From Pontibacter virosus (GTDB lineage Bacteria > Bacteroidota > Bacteroidia > Cytophagales > Hymenobacteraceae), in the NCBI RefSeq assembly GCF_003096355.1, contig NZ_QEKI01000010.1, positions 107,509 through 171,508 on the forward strand: a stretch of 64,000 nt of DNA. Direction: 5' to 3'. Position numbers and translations under genes: made by a program. Shown here piece after piece: positions 8,693 to 17,148 of the stretch. The stretch's first letter is position 1, and each line of letters starts with the position of its first letter. The notes under the pieces are model-generated. The model searched no databases. It was not told the origin of the DNA and was given only the letters and a program-made list of their open reading frames with translations.

Positions 8693-9178
8693 GTGACTGG
8701 TGCGCTGGCTGGACTACTGCAAGGGCTGGAGGATTCTGCACTAGCCGGCGCCATCCGGCAGTCTGCCTGGCTGTACCCTTTTCTGGAGATCCTGCACATC
8801 CTGGGCATCGTGTTGCTGGTGGGGGCCGCCTTCCTGTTCGATCTGCGACTGCTGGGCTTTTCCAGAAACCTGCCTGTCCCGGACCTGGCCCGCCACCTGC
8901 TGCCCTGGTCCAGAAGGGGCCTATACCTGATCGTTCCTTCGGGTTTGCTGCTGTTCTGCACCAATGCAGTGGCACTGGCAGGCGATCCGGTATTTCATAT
9001 CAAACTGATCATGCTGGTAGTGGGCGGACTAAATGCCGGCTTCTTCCACCGGTTTCTCGCATCTTCAGCACCGGAGTGGGGGCAGAGCAACACGCCCCGG
9101 GTCGCGAAAGCAGTGGCGCTTTGCTCCATAGTGGTGTGGGTGGTGGTGATCGCCTGTGGCAGGTTACTCGCGTATTAG
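8693..9178 (+). CDS. DUF6644-like membrane protein
   Basis: 161 residues with a GTG start two bases after the preceding stop, so translational coupling is likely. Four hydrophobic helices: about 28-50 (FLEILHILGIVLLVGAAFLF), 72-92, 100-118 and 135-158. His34 in the first helix and the motif DLRLLGFSR fit DUF6644, a family resembling small cytochrome-like membrane proteins. The companion DUF6152 protein is exported, so both may form an envelope complex. Function is not known. Confidence 0.8.
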   Translation: MTGALAGLLQGLEDSALAGAIRQSAWLYPFLEILHILGIVLLVGAAFLFDLRLLGFSRNLPVPDLARHLLPWSRRGLYLIVPSGLLLFCTNAVALAGDPVFHIKLIMLVVGGLNAGFFHRFLASSAPEWGQSNTPRVAKAVALCSIVVWVVVIACGRLLAY

Positions 9179-9263
9179 TGCTGCTCTTGGAATCCAGGCC
9201 TATTCCGTCTTTTTTGCCACCCGGAGGGAGACGCTCTGGAATACCCTATACCGCACGTAAACT

Positions 9264-10397
9264 TTAAACGGCTGCCGGAAAGTAGAGCTTGAACGTTGTG
9301 CCGACATTTTCTTCGCTTTCCACTTCTATTCTGCCACCGGCATTTTCCAGAATCCGCTTTACCATGTAGAGCCCGATGCCGGTGCCCTCCACGTGGTCAT
9401 GAAACCGCTTGAACATAGTGAATAGCTGTGTTTGCTGGCGATCATCTATTCCCAGGCCATTGTCTTCGATGCTGAGCACCACATGGGGCTCTTCCAGGCG
9501 CGTGCTTAGCGTGACCAGGCAGTCACGGTCCGGGGACTGAAACTTGATGGCATTGCTGATCAGGTTGTAGAGGATACTCCGGAAGTTTTTGCGCGAGAAC
9601 TTCAGTTGATATACCTGCAGGTCGGTATGGATGAAGCAGTCCTTTAGCTCGGCGGGCTGGTTCAGATCCGCCATGATCTCATCGTACACTTCTTTGATGT
9701 TGATCACCTCACTTGAAGCGCTTTCGCTGAGACCTTTCTGCATCCTGCTGATCTCGGTGAGGTCGGCAATGGTCCGTTTAAACCGGCTAACTGAATCCAC
9801 TACATGCTGCACAATCTCTTCGGTGGTATTATTCAGAGCATTAGCGGCTTCGAGTTCCTTTTTCAGAATATCCATTAAGCCTTCAATGTTCATGATCGGC
9901 GACCGGAGGTCATGCGAGGCCGTGTAAATGAAGGTATCCAGGTCGAGGTTGATCCGTTGCAGTTCGGTATTCTTGTGTTCGAGCGCGCTTTGCTGGCGTT
10001 CGGCCAGCTTGTCCTGCAGCTCTTTCTGCTCGGTTCTGTCGCCCGTTATTTTCGTGAAACCAATATGTTTACCGTCAGCATAAATAGGCGTAAGTTTGAT
10101 GTTGGCCCAGAAAAGGGAGCCGTTTTTACGCCTGCGCCAGTCCTGTACTTCGTACACACCTTCTTCCAGGGCAGACTTCAGTTCTGTTTCCGGTTTGCCC
10201 GCCTGCTGGTATTCATCCGGAAACAGCATGCCATAAAATTCGCCGACAAATTCTTCTTCTTTGTATCCTTTCAGCTGTTCTACCCCCTGGTTCCAGGTGG
10301 TAATAATGCCGTCGGTATCCATCGCGAAGATGGCGTAGTCTTTAACCTGCTCGATAAAATAAGAGTAGAGATCTTCAGGTGAATGCTGTGGGTTCAT
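9264..10397 (-). CDS. PAS-domain sensor histidine kinase
   Basis: 377 residues, no membrane segment. A PAS/PAC domain covers about 12-125 (YAIFAMDTDGIITTWN, then WRRRKNGSLFWANI), a short coiled coil follows, then HisKA with His162 in SHDLRSP, and HATPase with Asn282, DNGLGI at 312-317 and GTGIGL at 338-343. All kinase motifs are intact. The C-terminal half is clearly related to the triple-PAS kinase at 47885. No response regulator is adjacent, so it is an orphan; its partner and signal are unknown. Gene stands between two unrelated units. Confidence 0.92.
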   Translation of the reverse strand: MNPQHSPEDLYSYFIEQVKDYAIFAMDTDGIITTWNQGVEQLKGYKEEEFVGEFYGMLFPDEYQQAGKPETELKSALEEGVYEVQDWRRRKNGSLFWANIKLTPIYADGKHIGFTKITGDRTEQKELQDKLAERQQSALEHKNTELQRINLDLDTFIYTASHDLRSPIMNIEGLMDILKKELEAANALNNTTEEIVQHVVDSVSRFKRTIADLTEISRMQKGLSESASSEVINIKEVYDEIMADLNQPAELKDCFIHTDLQVYQLKFSRKNFRSILYNLISNAIKFQSPDRDCLVTLSTRLEEPHVVLSIEDNGLGIDDRQQTQLFTMFKRFHDHVEGTGIGLYMVKRILENAGGRIEVESEENVGTTFKLYFPAAV

Positions 10398-10484
10398 GCA
10401 GAGTAAGCAGTTTTTTTAAGCTATTTACTCATTAAGCATGGCGCAGGTTTTGGCAACCTGGGTGGAACTGGCTGTAAGACAAGG

Positions 10485-11507
10485 CTACCCGTCCACGTCC
10501 TTCATAAAATCCACCAGTCCTTCGAAGTAGGTTTTCTGATCGTCGTAGAAGGCCATGTGGCTGCCTTTGGGGCAATGCAGGTAGCGGCCGTTCGGGAACT
10601 GCGTAGCCATCCATTCCATGTGTTTCGGATCCATGGTGTCGTGCTGACCGCCGATGGTGAGTGTGGGTACTGCTATACCTGGCAGGTCTTGGGAGCGGTC
10701 CCAGTTCAGGAGCGAGGCATTGCCCCGGATGCCGAACTCACTCGGGCCCTGCATCTGCACGTAGACGGTCTGGTTCATGTGGTCGAGCATGCGCAGGGCC
10801 GGGTCCGGCCATTGCTCCAGCGGCATGCGCAGGGCGTGTTGGGTATAGAAGTGCGGCAGCAGAAGCTCCATGTAGCGCGGGTTCTCAAAATCGTTGTCGG
10901 TTTCTATCTGCTTGATCTCGGCCAGCACCTCGGCCGGCATCTGCGGACCCAGCACCTCGTCGGCGTAGCGGTTGTAGTCGGGCACGCTCGACATCATGTT
11001 CGAGATGATCAGCCCTTTAAGGTGCTGCTGGTATTGGAGCGCGTACTCCATGGCCAGGATGCCGCCCCAGGAATGGCCCAGCAGGTAAAAATTGCTATTG
11101 TCCAGCTGCAGTGCTTGGCGCACCTGTTCTACTTCGTCTACAAAGCGGTCGATTGCCCAAAGGCTGGTGTCGTCGGGTTTGTCGCTGTAGTGGGAGCCCA
11201 GTTGGTCGTAGTAATAATACTCAATGCCCGCCTTGGGCAGGAAGCTATGGAAGCACTCAAAAGCTTCGTGCGTGCCGCCCGGTCCGCCATGCAGCAACAG
11301 CAGCTTGATGGTCGGGTTGTTGCCCACCCGCTTCGTCCAGACATAAAACTCACCTTTTGGGGTGCTGATGGTGATCCTGCGGGCACCGCCGCTCAGTTCG
11401 TGTTCCGTGCCGGCGTAGTTGTGGTAGTCTGCTACGGAAGGCGTAGAGTTACCGGAGTTTTCGGTGTTGGCAGGAGAGAGCTGGCGAATGGAGAGGCGTG
11501 ATTTCAT
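10485..11507 (-). CDS. pip: Proline iminopeptidase-family hydrolase
   Basis: 340 residues, alpha/beta hydrolase of peptidase family S33. Oxyanion motif HGGPGG is at 73-78, the nucleophile elbow GHSWGG gives Ser146, and Asp290 (GGQHD) and His317 (KGSHMAF) complete the triad. The HGGPGG-GHSWGG pair is typical of proline iminopeptidases and tricorn-interacting factor F1, which remove N-terminal proline from peptides in the cytoplasm. About 40 residues at the N-terminus (MKSRLSIRQLSPANTENSGN...) are low-complexity and not part of the fold; a later start at Met is not available, so the given ATG is kept. No signal peptide. Confidence 0.88.
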   Translation of the reverse strand: MKSRLSIRQLSPANTENSGNSTPSVADYHNYAGTEHELSGGARRITISTPKGEFYVWTKRVGNNPTIKLLLLHGGPGGTHEAFECFHSFLPKAGIEYYYYDQLGSHYSDKPDDTSLWAIDRFVDEVEQVRQALQLDNSNFYLLGHSWGGILAMEYALQYQQHLKGLIISNMMSSVPDYNRYADEVLGPQMPAEVLAEIKQIETDNDFENPRYMELLLPHFYTQHALRMPLEQWPDPALRMLDHMNQTVYVQMQGPSEFGIRGNASLLNWDRSQDLPGIAVPTLTIGGQHDTMDPKHMEWMATQFPNGRYLHCPKGSHMAFYDDQKTYFEGLVDFMKDVDG

Positions 11508-11936
11508 GGTTTAAAGTTTAAGGTGGGAGGAAGGAATATGTACGATAAATATATGAAAAGTATAGCTTTCTTCCACTTCCGGGGACCTCGAGAATTATGT
11601 GTTGAAGAGAGCATGTGAAGAATGTTTTTGTAGTATATGCATGTATAAATTGACTCTATTTATACTGGAAGCGTATAAAATTAAACACCCTGTTCCTGTT
11701 TCAGCGGTTATACAAGGACTGCAGCATAAGGAGCACTTTACAAGTCCATTGACTTTTTTTGCCGGTGGTAGTCATGATCAACAGGCCCTCCCGCTACCAC
11801 CTCAAGCTTAGTTTTACCCCCAGCAACTACATCGTTTGCATTTGTCTCTTCCCCTGACATACTGCTTCAGCACCCCTCTACATGTGTTTCACTTGATGTC
11901 AGGTTACCAAAAATGAATGTTCTATTTTTTTAATGT
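11508..11936. other. Gene-free spacer
   Basis: 429 bases. A short open frame exists at 11599-11811 but lacks coding character. The AT-rich stretch ending at 11936 should hold the promoter of the lipoprotein gene at 11937. Nothing else is visible. Confidence 0.55.
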
Positions 11937-12470
11937 ATGAAGAGATTTATCAATTTTGCTTTGCTGCTAGGTATAGTCGCAGGGTTTTTTGCATTGCCAT
12001 CCTGCTCCACAGAAGACGAACTGGATGCCATCACACTTTCAGCCACCGACAGTGCTGAGGCTAACTCCAAAATGCGTCCTCTGAAAGGCAATTTTGAGTT
12101 GTATCATCAGGTAGTGTCTGGTCTTGGAACTCCTATTCAGGAAATCCGGATACAGGGCTTTGGACAGCTTTCCCACCTGGGTAAAACATCCTTTATCAAC
12201 GAGAGCATACTGGTGATAACACCGACTCCTCCTTTCATTTCTACCGGAACATCTGTTATAACGGCCGCTAACGGAGATCAAGTGTTTACCAGCTTCAGAA
12301 GCGTACACACGCCGCAGCCAGATAGAAGTACCTATGTGGTGATCACCCATACCATAACAGGCGGTACCGGCCGGTTCAGCGATGCAAGCGGTGGGTTTAC
12401 CGCCGTCACCTATGCTATACCTGGAGTGGTACCCGGCATACTGACAATTACAGGTGAGATTGCATACTAA
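11937..12470 (+). CDS. Lipoprotein with calycin-like beta domain
   Basis: 177 residues. Lipoprotein signal MKRFINFALLLGIVAGFFALPSC with Cys at about 23. The mature part shows LKGNFELY, GFGQLSHLGKTS, TAANGDQVF, TITGGTGRFSDASG and a final ITGEI, the pattern of calycin/allene-oxide-cyclase-like barrels that occur widely in secreted bacterial proteins. Ligand and role are unknown. It is followed immediately by a REP-like hairpin, which may act as its transcript end. Confidence 0.75.
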   Translation: MKRFINFALLLGIVAGFFALPSCSTEDELDAITLSATDSAEANSKMRPLKGNFELYHQVVSGLGTPIQEIRIQGFGQLSHLGKTSFINESILVITPTPPFISTGTSVITAANGDQVFTSFRSVHTPQPDRSTYVVITHTITGGTGRFSDASGGFTAVTYAIPGVVPGILTITGEIAY

Positions 12471-12488
12471 CCCCGCTCGTAGGGCAGG

Positions 12489-12589
12489 CCTCCGCTAGTG
12501 CGAGCTTGTAGCTCGTACTGTTACCCGTGCCGGAGGTATAGCTTCGTCGGAAGGTATAGGCATGAGCTGCAAGCTTGCGCCAGCGGGGA
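12489..12589. repeat. REP-like hairpin, best copy
   Basis: Left arm CCGCTAGTGCGAGCTTGTAG (continuing CTCGT), right arm ATGAGCTGCAAGCTTGCGCC followed by AGCGGGG; the reverse complement of the right arm matches the left at most positions, so the whole 100 bases can fold into a long imperfect hairpin. The spacer carries two AGGTATAG octamers. Related copies are at 13209 and 16545 and a half copy at 17046. The form resembles REP elements mobilised by Y1 (RAYT) transposases; no such gene is in the window. Confidence 0.75.
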
Positions 12590-12607
12590 GTTAGTTGCAG
12601 AGATGTA

Positions 12608-12934
12608 CTAGGAAAGAAAACGTTTGATGGCATCAAGTGTAAAGCGAATGTTCTTCTCGCTCGTCACAAGCACATTATCCATCCTGCTATCGAACTGCCT
12701 TAACGGGTATTCCTTGCCATTAATTTTAAAGGAATGTTCAAAACGTAATCTGCCGCTGCTAAGTATTATTTCAATGTCATCTTTTCTAAAAGTGACTGTG
12801 AAGTAGGCGCTATGATTGGCGACCTTTTCTGTTAGCTCAAACTGAGGAAGTTCTTTTTTGAAAAAGCTTTCGATTACTGTTAATGCTTCTTCTGAACTGA
12901 TGCCCGTAGTGTTTTCGAACAGGTCTTCTTTCAT
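12608..12934 (-). CDS. Hypothetical protein, 108 residues
   Basis: Starts MKEDLFENTTGISSEEALTV and contains the strand-rich stretch FTVTFRKDDIEIILSSGRLR and RQFDSRMDNVLVTSEKNIRF. Mixed alpha/beta, no signal peptide or membrane segment. I do not recognise the family; size and composition would suit an immunity or chaperone-like protein, but that is a guess. Its start lies nine bases after the end of the frameshifted gene at 12944-13184 on the same strand, so the two once formed an operon. Codon use is more AT-rich than the housekeeping neighbours. Confidence 0.6.
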   Translation of the reverse strand: MKEDLFENTTGISSEEALTVIESFFKKELPQFELTEKVANHSAYFTVTFRKDDIEIILSSGRLRFEHSFKINGKEYPLRQFDSRMDNVLVTSEKNIRFTLDAIKRFLS

Positions 12935-12943
12935 CGCTTATAG

Positions 12944-13184
12944 TTACTGAGAGCTTAATTCCTCTTCTCCTGTTCCAACATATTCAAATGTGCCTTCAAG
13001 CCAAACTTTTTCCAGATCACTTTTCCTATTTGCAGTAATTTTTAGCGCCGCCATAGAAACCAACAATTTGCTCCGGAAGATAAAAACAGATGTGGTTATA
13101 GTATGAATCTATTTGCTGAACGCCAGCATGGGTTTCCCTCACAGTACTGCTGTTCACTGAACTATACACTCCTTTTCTGATCAT
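12944..13184 (-). pseudogene. Frameshifted small gene upstream of the 108-residue protein
   Basis: Reading from ATG at 13184, 52 residues run (MIRKGVYSSV...YYNHICFYLPEQIVGFYGGA) to a TAG. A second frame, offset by one, then continues through the same spot with ITANRKSDLEKVWLEGTF and GTGEEELSSQ to a TAA at 12944. The total length, 241 bases, is one more than a multiple of three, as expected of a single-base indel in or near the run CTAAAAATTAC (13034-13044). Joined, it would be a protein of about 80 residues. The family is not recognised. It could be a sequencing error; a deliberate programmed shift is less likely. Confidence 0.5.
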
Positions 13185-13208
13185 TGGTATTCTGTTATAA
13201 AATAAAGT

Positions 13209-13285
13209 TTTCTGCTAGTGCAAGCTTTTTGCTGAGGTATAACTGCCTTAAAGAGAGGCCTGAGCTGCACGCACGAGAGTGGGGT
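13209..13285. repeat. REP-like hairpin, degenerate copy
   Basis: Left arm TCTGCTAGTGCAAGC, right arm CCTGAGCTGCACGCACGAGAGTGGGG minus several matches; a shorter, decayed relative of the 12489 and 16545 elements, with a GGTATA in the loop. Confidence 0.55.
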
Positions 13286-13383
13286 TATCTATAGGAATAA
13301 GTAAATCTATCATTTTCTATGACCTACGACCCTTAACAGCCCTTTATCAGGATGTAAGATAAAAAATAAATCAAAAATAATTT

Positions 13384-13427
13384 GCGCAACCGAATAGTTG
13401 CGCGTATATTAGCAATCAAATGGTTGC
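13384..13427 (+). promoter_or_regulatory. Twin ArsR operators over the arsR-AHSA1 promoter
   Basis: Two related palindromes: GCGCAAC-CGAATA-GTTGCGC (13384-13403, perfect arms) and GCAATCAAATGGTTGC (13412-13427). Their centres are 26 bases apart and both follow GCAACCnAATnGTTGC. The TATATT between them (13405-13410) would be the -7 box, so a bound regulator would block it. Placement 16-59 bases before the ArsR gene implies autorepression. Binding is inference from position and symmetry. Confidence 0.65.
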
Positions 13428-13442
13428 ATATTTTATTCTGAC

Positions 13443-13763
13443 ATGAGAAGAGACGTTTTCCAGGCGATAGCAGACCCCACCCGAAGAGCCATTATCGGGT
13501 TGATTGCCTTGCAGGCCATGACGCCGAATGCTATTGCCGAACATTTTGACACCAGCAGACAGGCTGTTTCAAAGCACTTGCAGATCCTGACAGAGTGCCA
13601 GCTTGTAAAACAGGAACAGCAGGGGCGGGAGATTTACTATCAGTTGGAAGTAGCGAAAATGAAAGAAATTGACAAATGGCTGGAACAGTTCAGAAAGATC
13701 TGGGAAGACCGTTTCAACGAACTTGACAACGTATTATCAAACCTAAAAACAAATAAGCCATGA
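13443..13763 (+). CDS. ArsR-family winged-helix repressor
   Basis: 106 residues. The N-terminus [20 protein letters not shown] and the recognition helix segment [20 protein letters not shown] are typical of the SmtB/ArsR clade that pairs with SRPBCC proteins. No Cys-based metal site of the ELCVCDL type is present, so it is probably not a metal sensor. The C-terminal helix ([20 protein letters not shown]) is the usual dimerisation/extension region. It overlaps the next gene by four bases (ATGA) and is preceded by two palindromic operators, so it likely represses its own operon. Confidence 0.9.
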   Translation: MRRDVFQAIADPTRRAIIGLIALQAMTPNAIAEHFDTSRQAVSKHLQILTECQLVKQEQQGREIYYQLEVAKMKEIDKWLEQFRKIWEDRFNELDNVLSNLKTNKP

Positions 13764-14269
13764 AAAAAAACCTGGAATTCGAGTTTTCTGTGAACAAGGA
13801 AAACAAAATGATCACCGTGAAAAGAGAATTTGCCGCAGAGCTTCCGCTCGTGTGGGATGCCTACACAAAGAGCGAGATCCTGGACCAGTGGTGGGCGCCT
13901 AAACCCTGGAAAGCCCGCACCAAAACGATGGACTTCAGAGAAGGCGGCCACTGGCACTATGCCATGGTGGGTCCGGAAGGGGAAGAGCACTGGGCACTGG
14001 CCAATTACAAGACCATTGAACCTAAAAAGCGCTTTACCGCAGTGGACGGTTTTGCCGATGCCGAAGGCGTGGTCAACACCGAAATGCCGCAGTCGAAGTG
14101 GGATGTAAGCTTTACACCCAAAGATGAGGTGACCCTGGTGGAGAACCTGATCACATTCGATGACCTGGCACAACTCGAAACCATCATCCAGATGGGCTTC
14201 AAAGAAGGCCTGACCATGGCCATGGAAGGCCTGGATGCCCTATTGGCTGCTCAGAAACAGGAGGCCTAA
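13760..14269 (+). CDS. SRPBCC / AHSA1-like protein
   Basis: 169 residues, START-like lipid/ligand-binding fold of the 'activator of Hsp90 ATPase homologue 1' type. Marks: [45 protein letters not shown], and the final helix [17 protein letters not shown]. Cytoplasmic, with a deep pocket in known structures. Translation is coupled to the ArsR gene by the ATGA overlap, so the ligand or substrate handled here may be the signal the repressor senses (inference). Ends with a terminator 47 bases downstream. Confidence 0.88.
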   Translation: MKKNLEFEFSVNKENKMITVKREFAAELPLVWDAYTKSEILDQWWAPKPWKARTKTMDFREGGHWHYAMVGPEGEEHWALANYKTIEPKKRFTAVDGFADAEGVVNTEMPQSKWDVSFTPKDEVTLVENLITFDDLAQLETIIQMGFKEGLTMAMEGLDALLAAQKQEA

Positions 14270-14315
14270 GGTCTCTGCTAGCTGCAGAAAAGAAATCATA
14301 ATCAATAACATATAT

Positions 14316-14358
14316 AAAAGCGGGGCCGGGACAAGAACCTTCGGGCTCCGCTTTTGTC
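14316..14358 (+). terminator. Rho-independent terminator
   Basis: AAAAGCGGGGCC paired with GGGCTCCGCTTTT (one G-T pair), then TGTCG. Ends the arsR-AHSA1 operon. Confidence 0.75.
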
Positions 14359-14480
14359 GTTTACAGTAGCCATGCATCGTTTGCTGGTGCGGGTGGGCAA
14401 CTTGGAGTTTTCTTGTGCCGATGCCGGTTCCCATGCGTATGTTAACCTGAACAGGTGAAACATAAACTGATACTTACAGC

Positions 14481-15569
14481 ATGCGCGATAAGATTAAACT
14501 TTCCTTTTCCCCAGACCTGAGCCTGAATGTCGAAGGCAAGCATGTGCGCGACGGCCTTTCTACCGCCATGCTCCTGGGCGATAATCTGTGGCTGAGTTGT
14601 GACGAGCGCACCACCATTGAGCGCCTCACCCGCCTGCCTGACGGTTCTTTTGGCAAACACCATTCGTTTGACGTGCACGATTACCTGGACCTCCCGGCAA
14701 AGGATTTCAGCGAGATCGACATCGAGGGAATGGGCATGGCCGATCATTACCTTTGGCTGATTGGCTCTCACAGCCTGAAGCGCAAGAAGCCGAAGCGGCC
14801 TGACTCGATCAAAAAACAGATAGAGCGCCTGGCAAAAATCAAGAGCGACCCAAACCGCTACCTGCTGGCGCGCATTCCTATTCTTCAGGATCCGGCAACA
14901 GGGGAGTATGTCCTTCACAAAGAAGTGGAAGATCCGGACAAGCCCGGCAAAATGCTGCGTGCGGGTCAGTTAAAGGGCGACAAAACCAGTAGTCTGTTAA
15001 CGGAAGTGCTGCGGCAGGACCCTCACATCGCTCCTTTCATGGACATCCCCGGCAAAGACAACGGCTTCGATATTGAAGGACTGGCCATACACGGGCATAA
15101 GATTTTTATTGGGCTGCGCGGCCCGGTACTGAGAGGCTGGGCCATGGTGCTGGAAGTAGAGCCCGAGGAGGACAAGGCAGGGCTATTGCACCTGAAGCAG
15201 CTGACAAAGGAGAAACCCTACCGGAAGCACTTTCTGAACCTGCGGGGCAAAGGTATACGGGAGCTGCGCATTTTCGGGAACGACATGTACCTGCTGGCCG
15301 GGCCCACCATGGATCTGGACGGCGTGATTGCCATCTACCTCTGGCGCGATGCTGTGAACAAACACACCGAGCAACTGCTGCATCACAACGAGCTGGAGCG
15401 GCTGTGCGAGGTGCCGCACGGCACAGGGGAGAACTCCGGGAAGGATAAAGCGGAAGGACTTGCCATACTGGACGACCAGCGTGTGCTGGTGGTATTCGAC
15501 AGCCCGACGGATGAACGTACGGTTGGTAAAAATGATGTGCAGGCAGATGTTTTGCGGGTGGTGAAGTAG
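14481..15569 (+). CDS. DUF3616 protein
   Basis: 362 residues. The opening VEGKHVRDGLSTAMLLGDNLWLSC, then DIEGMGMADHYLWLIGSHS, GFDIEGLAIHGHKIFIGLRG, IRELRIFGNDMYLLAGP and KAEGLAILDDQRVLVVFDS are regularly spaced blade-like strands, matching DUF3616 (a propeller-type family of unknown function). No signal peptide, so cytoplasmic. Ends three bases before the convergent truA gene; the two transcripts share no visible terminator. Confidence 0.88.
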   Translation: MRDKIKLSFSPDLSLNVEGKHVRDGLSTAMLLGDNLWLSCDERTTIERLTRLPDGSFGKHHSFDVHDYLDLPAKDFSEIDIEGMGMADHYLWLIGSHSLKRKKPKRPDSIKKQIERLAKIKSDPNRYLLARIPILQDPATGEYVLHKEVEDPDKPGKMLRAGQLKGDKTSSLLTEVLRQDPHIAPFMDIPGKDNGFDIEGLAIHGHKIFIGLRGPVLRGWAMVLEVEPEEDKAGLLHLKQLTKEKPYRKHFLNLRGKGIRELRIFGNDMYLLAGPTMDLDGVIAIYLWRDAVNKHTEQLLHHNELERLCEVPHGTGENSGKDKAEGLAILDDQRVLVVFDSPTDERTVGKNDVQADVLRVVK

Positions 15570-15571
15570 CC

Positions 15572-16369
15572 TCAGATTGTTTGCCAGCCGGCGTCTGTGG
15601 CAGGAGAGAAGGCAGGACGGGGCGCGATGTCCAGAAAAGGGTAGCTTACTTTGGACAGGTATAGCCCCTGCGGATAGGCCGGTGAAAGGTGCTTGGGTGC
15701 TTTCTCCAGCGCCAGGTAACTTTCAAACTCTGGCAGGCTGAGCGCGCCGGTTCCTACCTGCAGTAGCTGGCCCACCACAATGCGGATCATGCGGCTCAGA
15801 AACCGGTTAGCCGTTATCTGAAAACGCAGCCTGTCACCGGGCTGGTCCATCAACCAGCGGGCTTCTGTTACATGGCAGATGGTGCTGTCATGCTCCGCCG
15901 GCGTCAGGCACAGGTTCCTGTAATCGGTGTAAAGGGGGAGCAGGGCAGTGGCCGCCTGCATGGCGTCCAGGTTCAGGTTCCGAACGGGGTACAGGGCGCT
16001 AACATCGTGCAGAAACGGATCTTTGTAGGTATGGATAAAGTAGTCGTAGCTTCTTTTGCTGGCATCGAAGCGGGCGTGGGGCAGGCCTTCCACCGGCACG
16101 ATATCGAACACAGCGATATCGGGTGGTAACACTTTGTTCAGCCGGAAAAGCATGTCAAATTCCCAGGGCTGCGCTACATCCAGGTGAAAAAAGAACTGGC
16201 TCGCATGTACCCCGGCATCCGTTCTGCCACAACCCACAATCGCTACCGGCTGCTTCAAAATCTTCCTCAGACATTCTTCTATCACCTGCTGCACCCCTAC
16301 GCCATAGGGGTGTCGCTGCCACCCTTTGTAGTGCGTGCCGCTATAGCCGATATGAAAGAAGTAGCGCAA
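15572..16369 (-). CDS. truA: tRNA pseudouridine synthase A
   Basis: 265 residues. Converts uridines 38-40 of the tRNA anticodon arm to pseudouridine. Catalytic Asp51 lies in GCGRTDAGVHA; other family marks are GTHYKGWQRHP at the start, YDYFIHT, and FLSRMIRIVVGQLLQVG near the C-terminus. Full family length. Convergent with the DUF3616 gene. The start ATG follows the AGGTATAG octamer at about 16380. Confidence 0.96.
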   Translation of the reverse strand: MRYFFHIGYSGTHYKGWQRHPYGVGVQQVIEECLRKILKQPVAIVGCGRTDAGVHASQFFFHLDVAQPWEFDMLFRLNKVLPPDIAVFDIVPVEGLPHARFDASKRSYDYFIHTYKDPFLHDVSALYPVRNLNLDAMQAATALLPLYTDYRNLCLTPAEHDSTICHVTEARWLMDQPGDRLRFQITANRFLSRMIRIVVGQLLQVGTGALSLPEFESYLALEKAPKHLSPAYPQGLYLSKVSYPFLDIAPRPAFSPATDAGWQTI

Positions 16370-16544
16370 GGTCTTGCTCAGGTATAGGTGGTGGAAATTG
16401 CCTTACAAGATAGTGATAAAGGAGGTTCTATATGTTTGTTAGCACAAGGAGTAGTGATTTTTAAGTATTCCTCCTGCGAGAAGACGACTCTCCAGTACAC
16501 CAAAATGGATATTCTTTGCCATCTATTTATCCTGCTAATGTTTT

Positions 16545-16650
16545 AACTCCTTCGGCAGTGCGAGCTTGTAGCTCGTACTGTTCTTTAGCTGAAGGTATAG
16601 CTGTGTGGAAAAGAAAAGACACGAGCTGCAAGATCGCGGCAGTGCGGGGA
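16545..16650. repeat. REP-like hairpin
   Basis: Left arm CTTCGGCAGTGCGAGCTTGT (then AGCTCGT), right arm ACGAGCTGCAAGATCGCGGC (then AGTGCGGGG). The arms pair over about 25 bases and the first 23 core bases are identical to those of the 12489 element. One AGGTATAG lies in the loop. A half arm (CCGCTGGAGCGAGCTTGG) sits nearby at 17049-17066. The remaining spacer 16370-16544 shows nothing else. Confidence 0.75.
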
Positions 16651-16669
16651 ATCGCCTGCATTTCAATTT

Positions 16670-17011
16670 TTACGCGGGTAGCAACTTAAAGTAAATGATG
16701 GTACAACGGTCTTCGGCTGTAATGTCCGGATAAAACACTTTCAGGTCTGCCCGGAGGGTTTCCAGACTCTCAAACCCATCCGTCAGGGCGTCAGCCTCGG
16801 TTAAGTCGGAAAACGATTTGGTAAAATCCAGCTTTTCTATCTGTGCCTTTTCTGGTAAAGGCATATCGCCAAAAACCAGCGGCAACTGTATGGCGTTTGG
16901 CAGCACATACCCTAACCGGACCGTAGACGTTTTCCGGCGCTGCTGCACCAGCTCAAGGTATTTTTCATGAAAGTGCAGGTGGTCGATGATCTCTGTTTCA
17001 GCTTTTGTCAT
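16670..17011 (-). CDS. ASCH-domain-like small protein
   Basis: 113 residues. HLHFHEKYLELVQQRRKTSTVRLG at the start matches the 'F-x-x-k-y-x-x-i-x-x-G-x-K-T-x-T-x-R' opening of ASCH domains; a compact middle and an end strand CTIIYFKLLP complete the small barrel. ASCH proteins bind RNA or modified nucleosides. Confidence in the family is moderate because it rests on one motif. Acidic C-terminal half (DLTEADALTDGFESLETLRA). A single gene next to the AT-rich island, but with the GC level of the host. Confidence 0.6.
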   Translation of the reverse strand: MTKAETEIIDHLHFHEKYLELVQQRRKTSTVRLGYVLPNAIQLPLVFGDMPLPEKAQIEKLDFTKSFSDLTEADALTDGFESLETLRADLKVFYPDITAEDRCTIIYFKLLPA

Positions 17012-17148
17012 GTGATAATCTACTTAAAAATATAGCAGGCTATTACGCCCGCTGGAGCGAGCTTGGCGTATTAACACCATAACAAGTATGCTGATGGTAT
17101 AGCTGAGCAGGAAGAAAAGGTCCGAACTTATTTAAGTGCAATAGCGCT

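Noticed and set aside
10557..11501. 314-residue antisense frame in the iminopeptidase gene
   Set aside because: Shadow of the coding strand, no motif.
11599..11811. 70-residue frame in the spacer
   Set aside because: No ribosome site, no domain, no codon bias.
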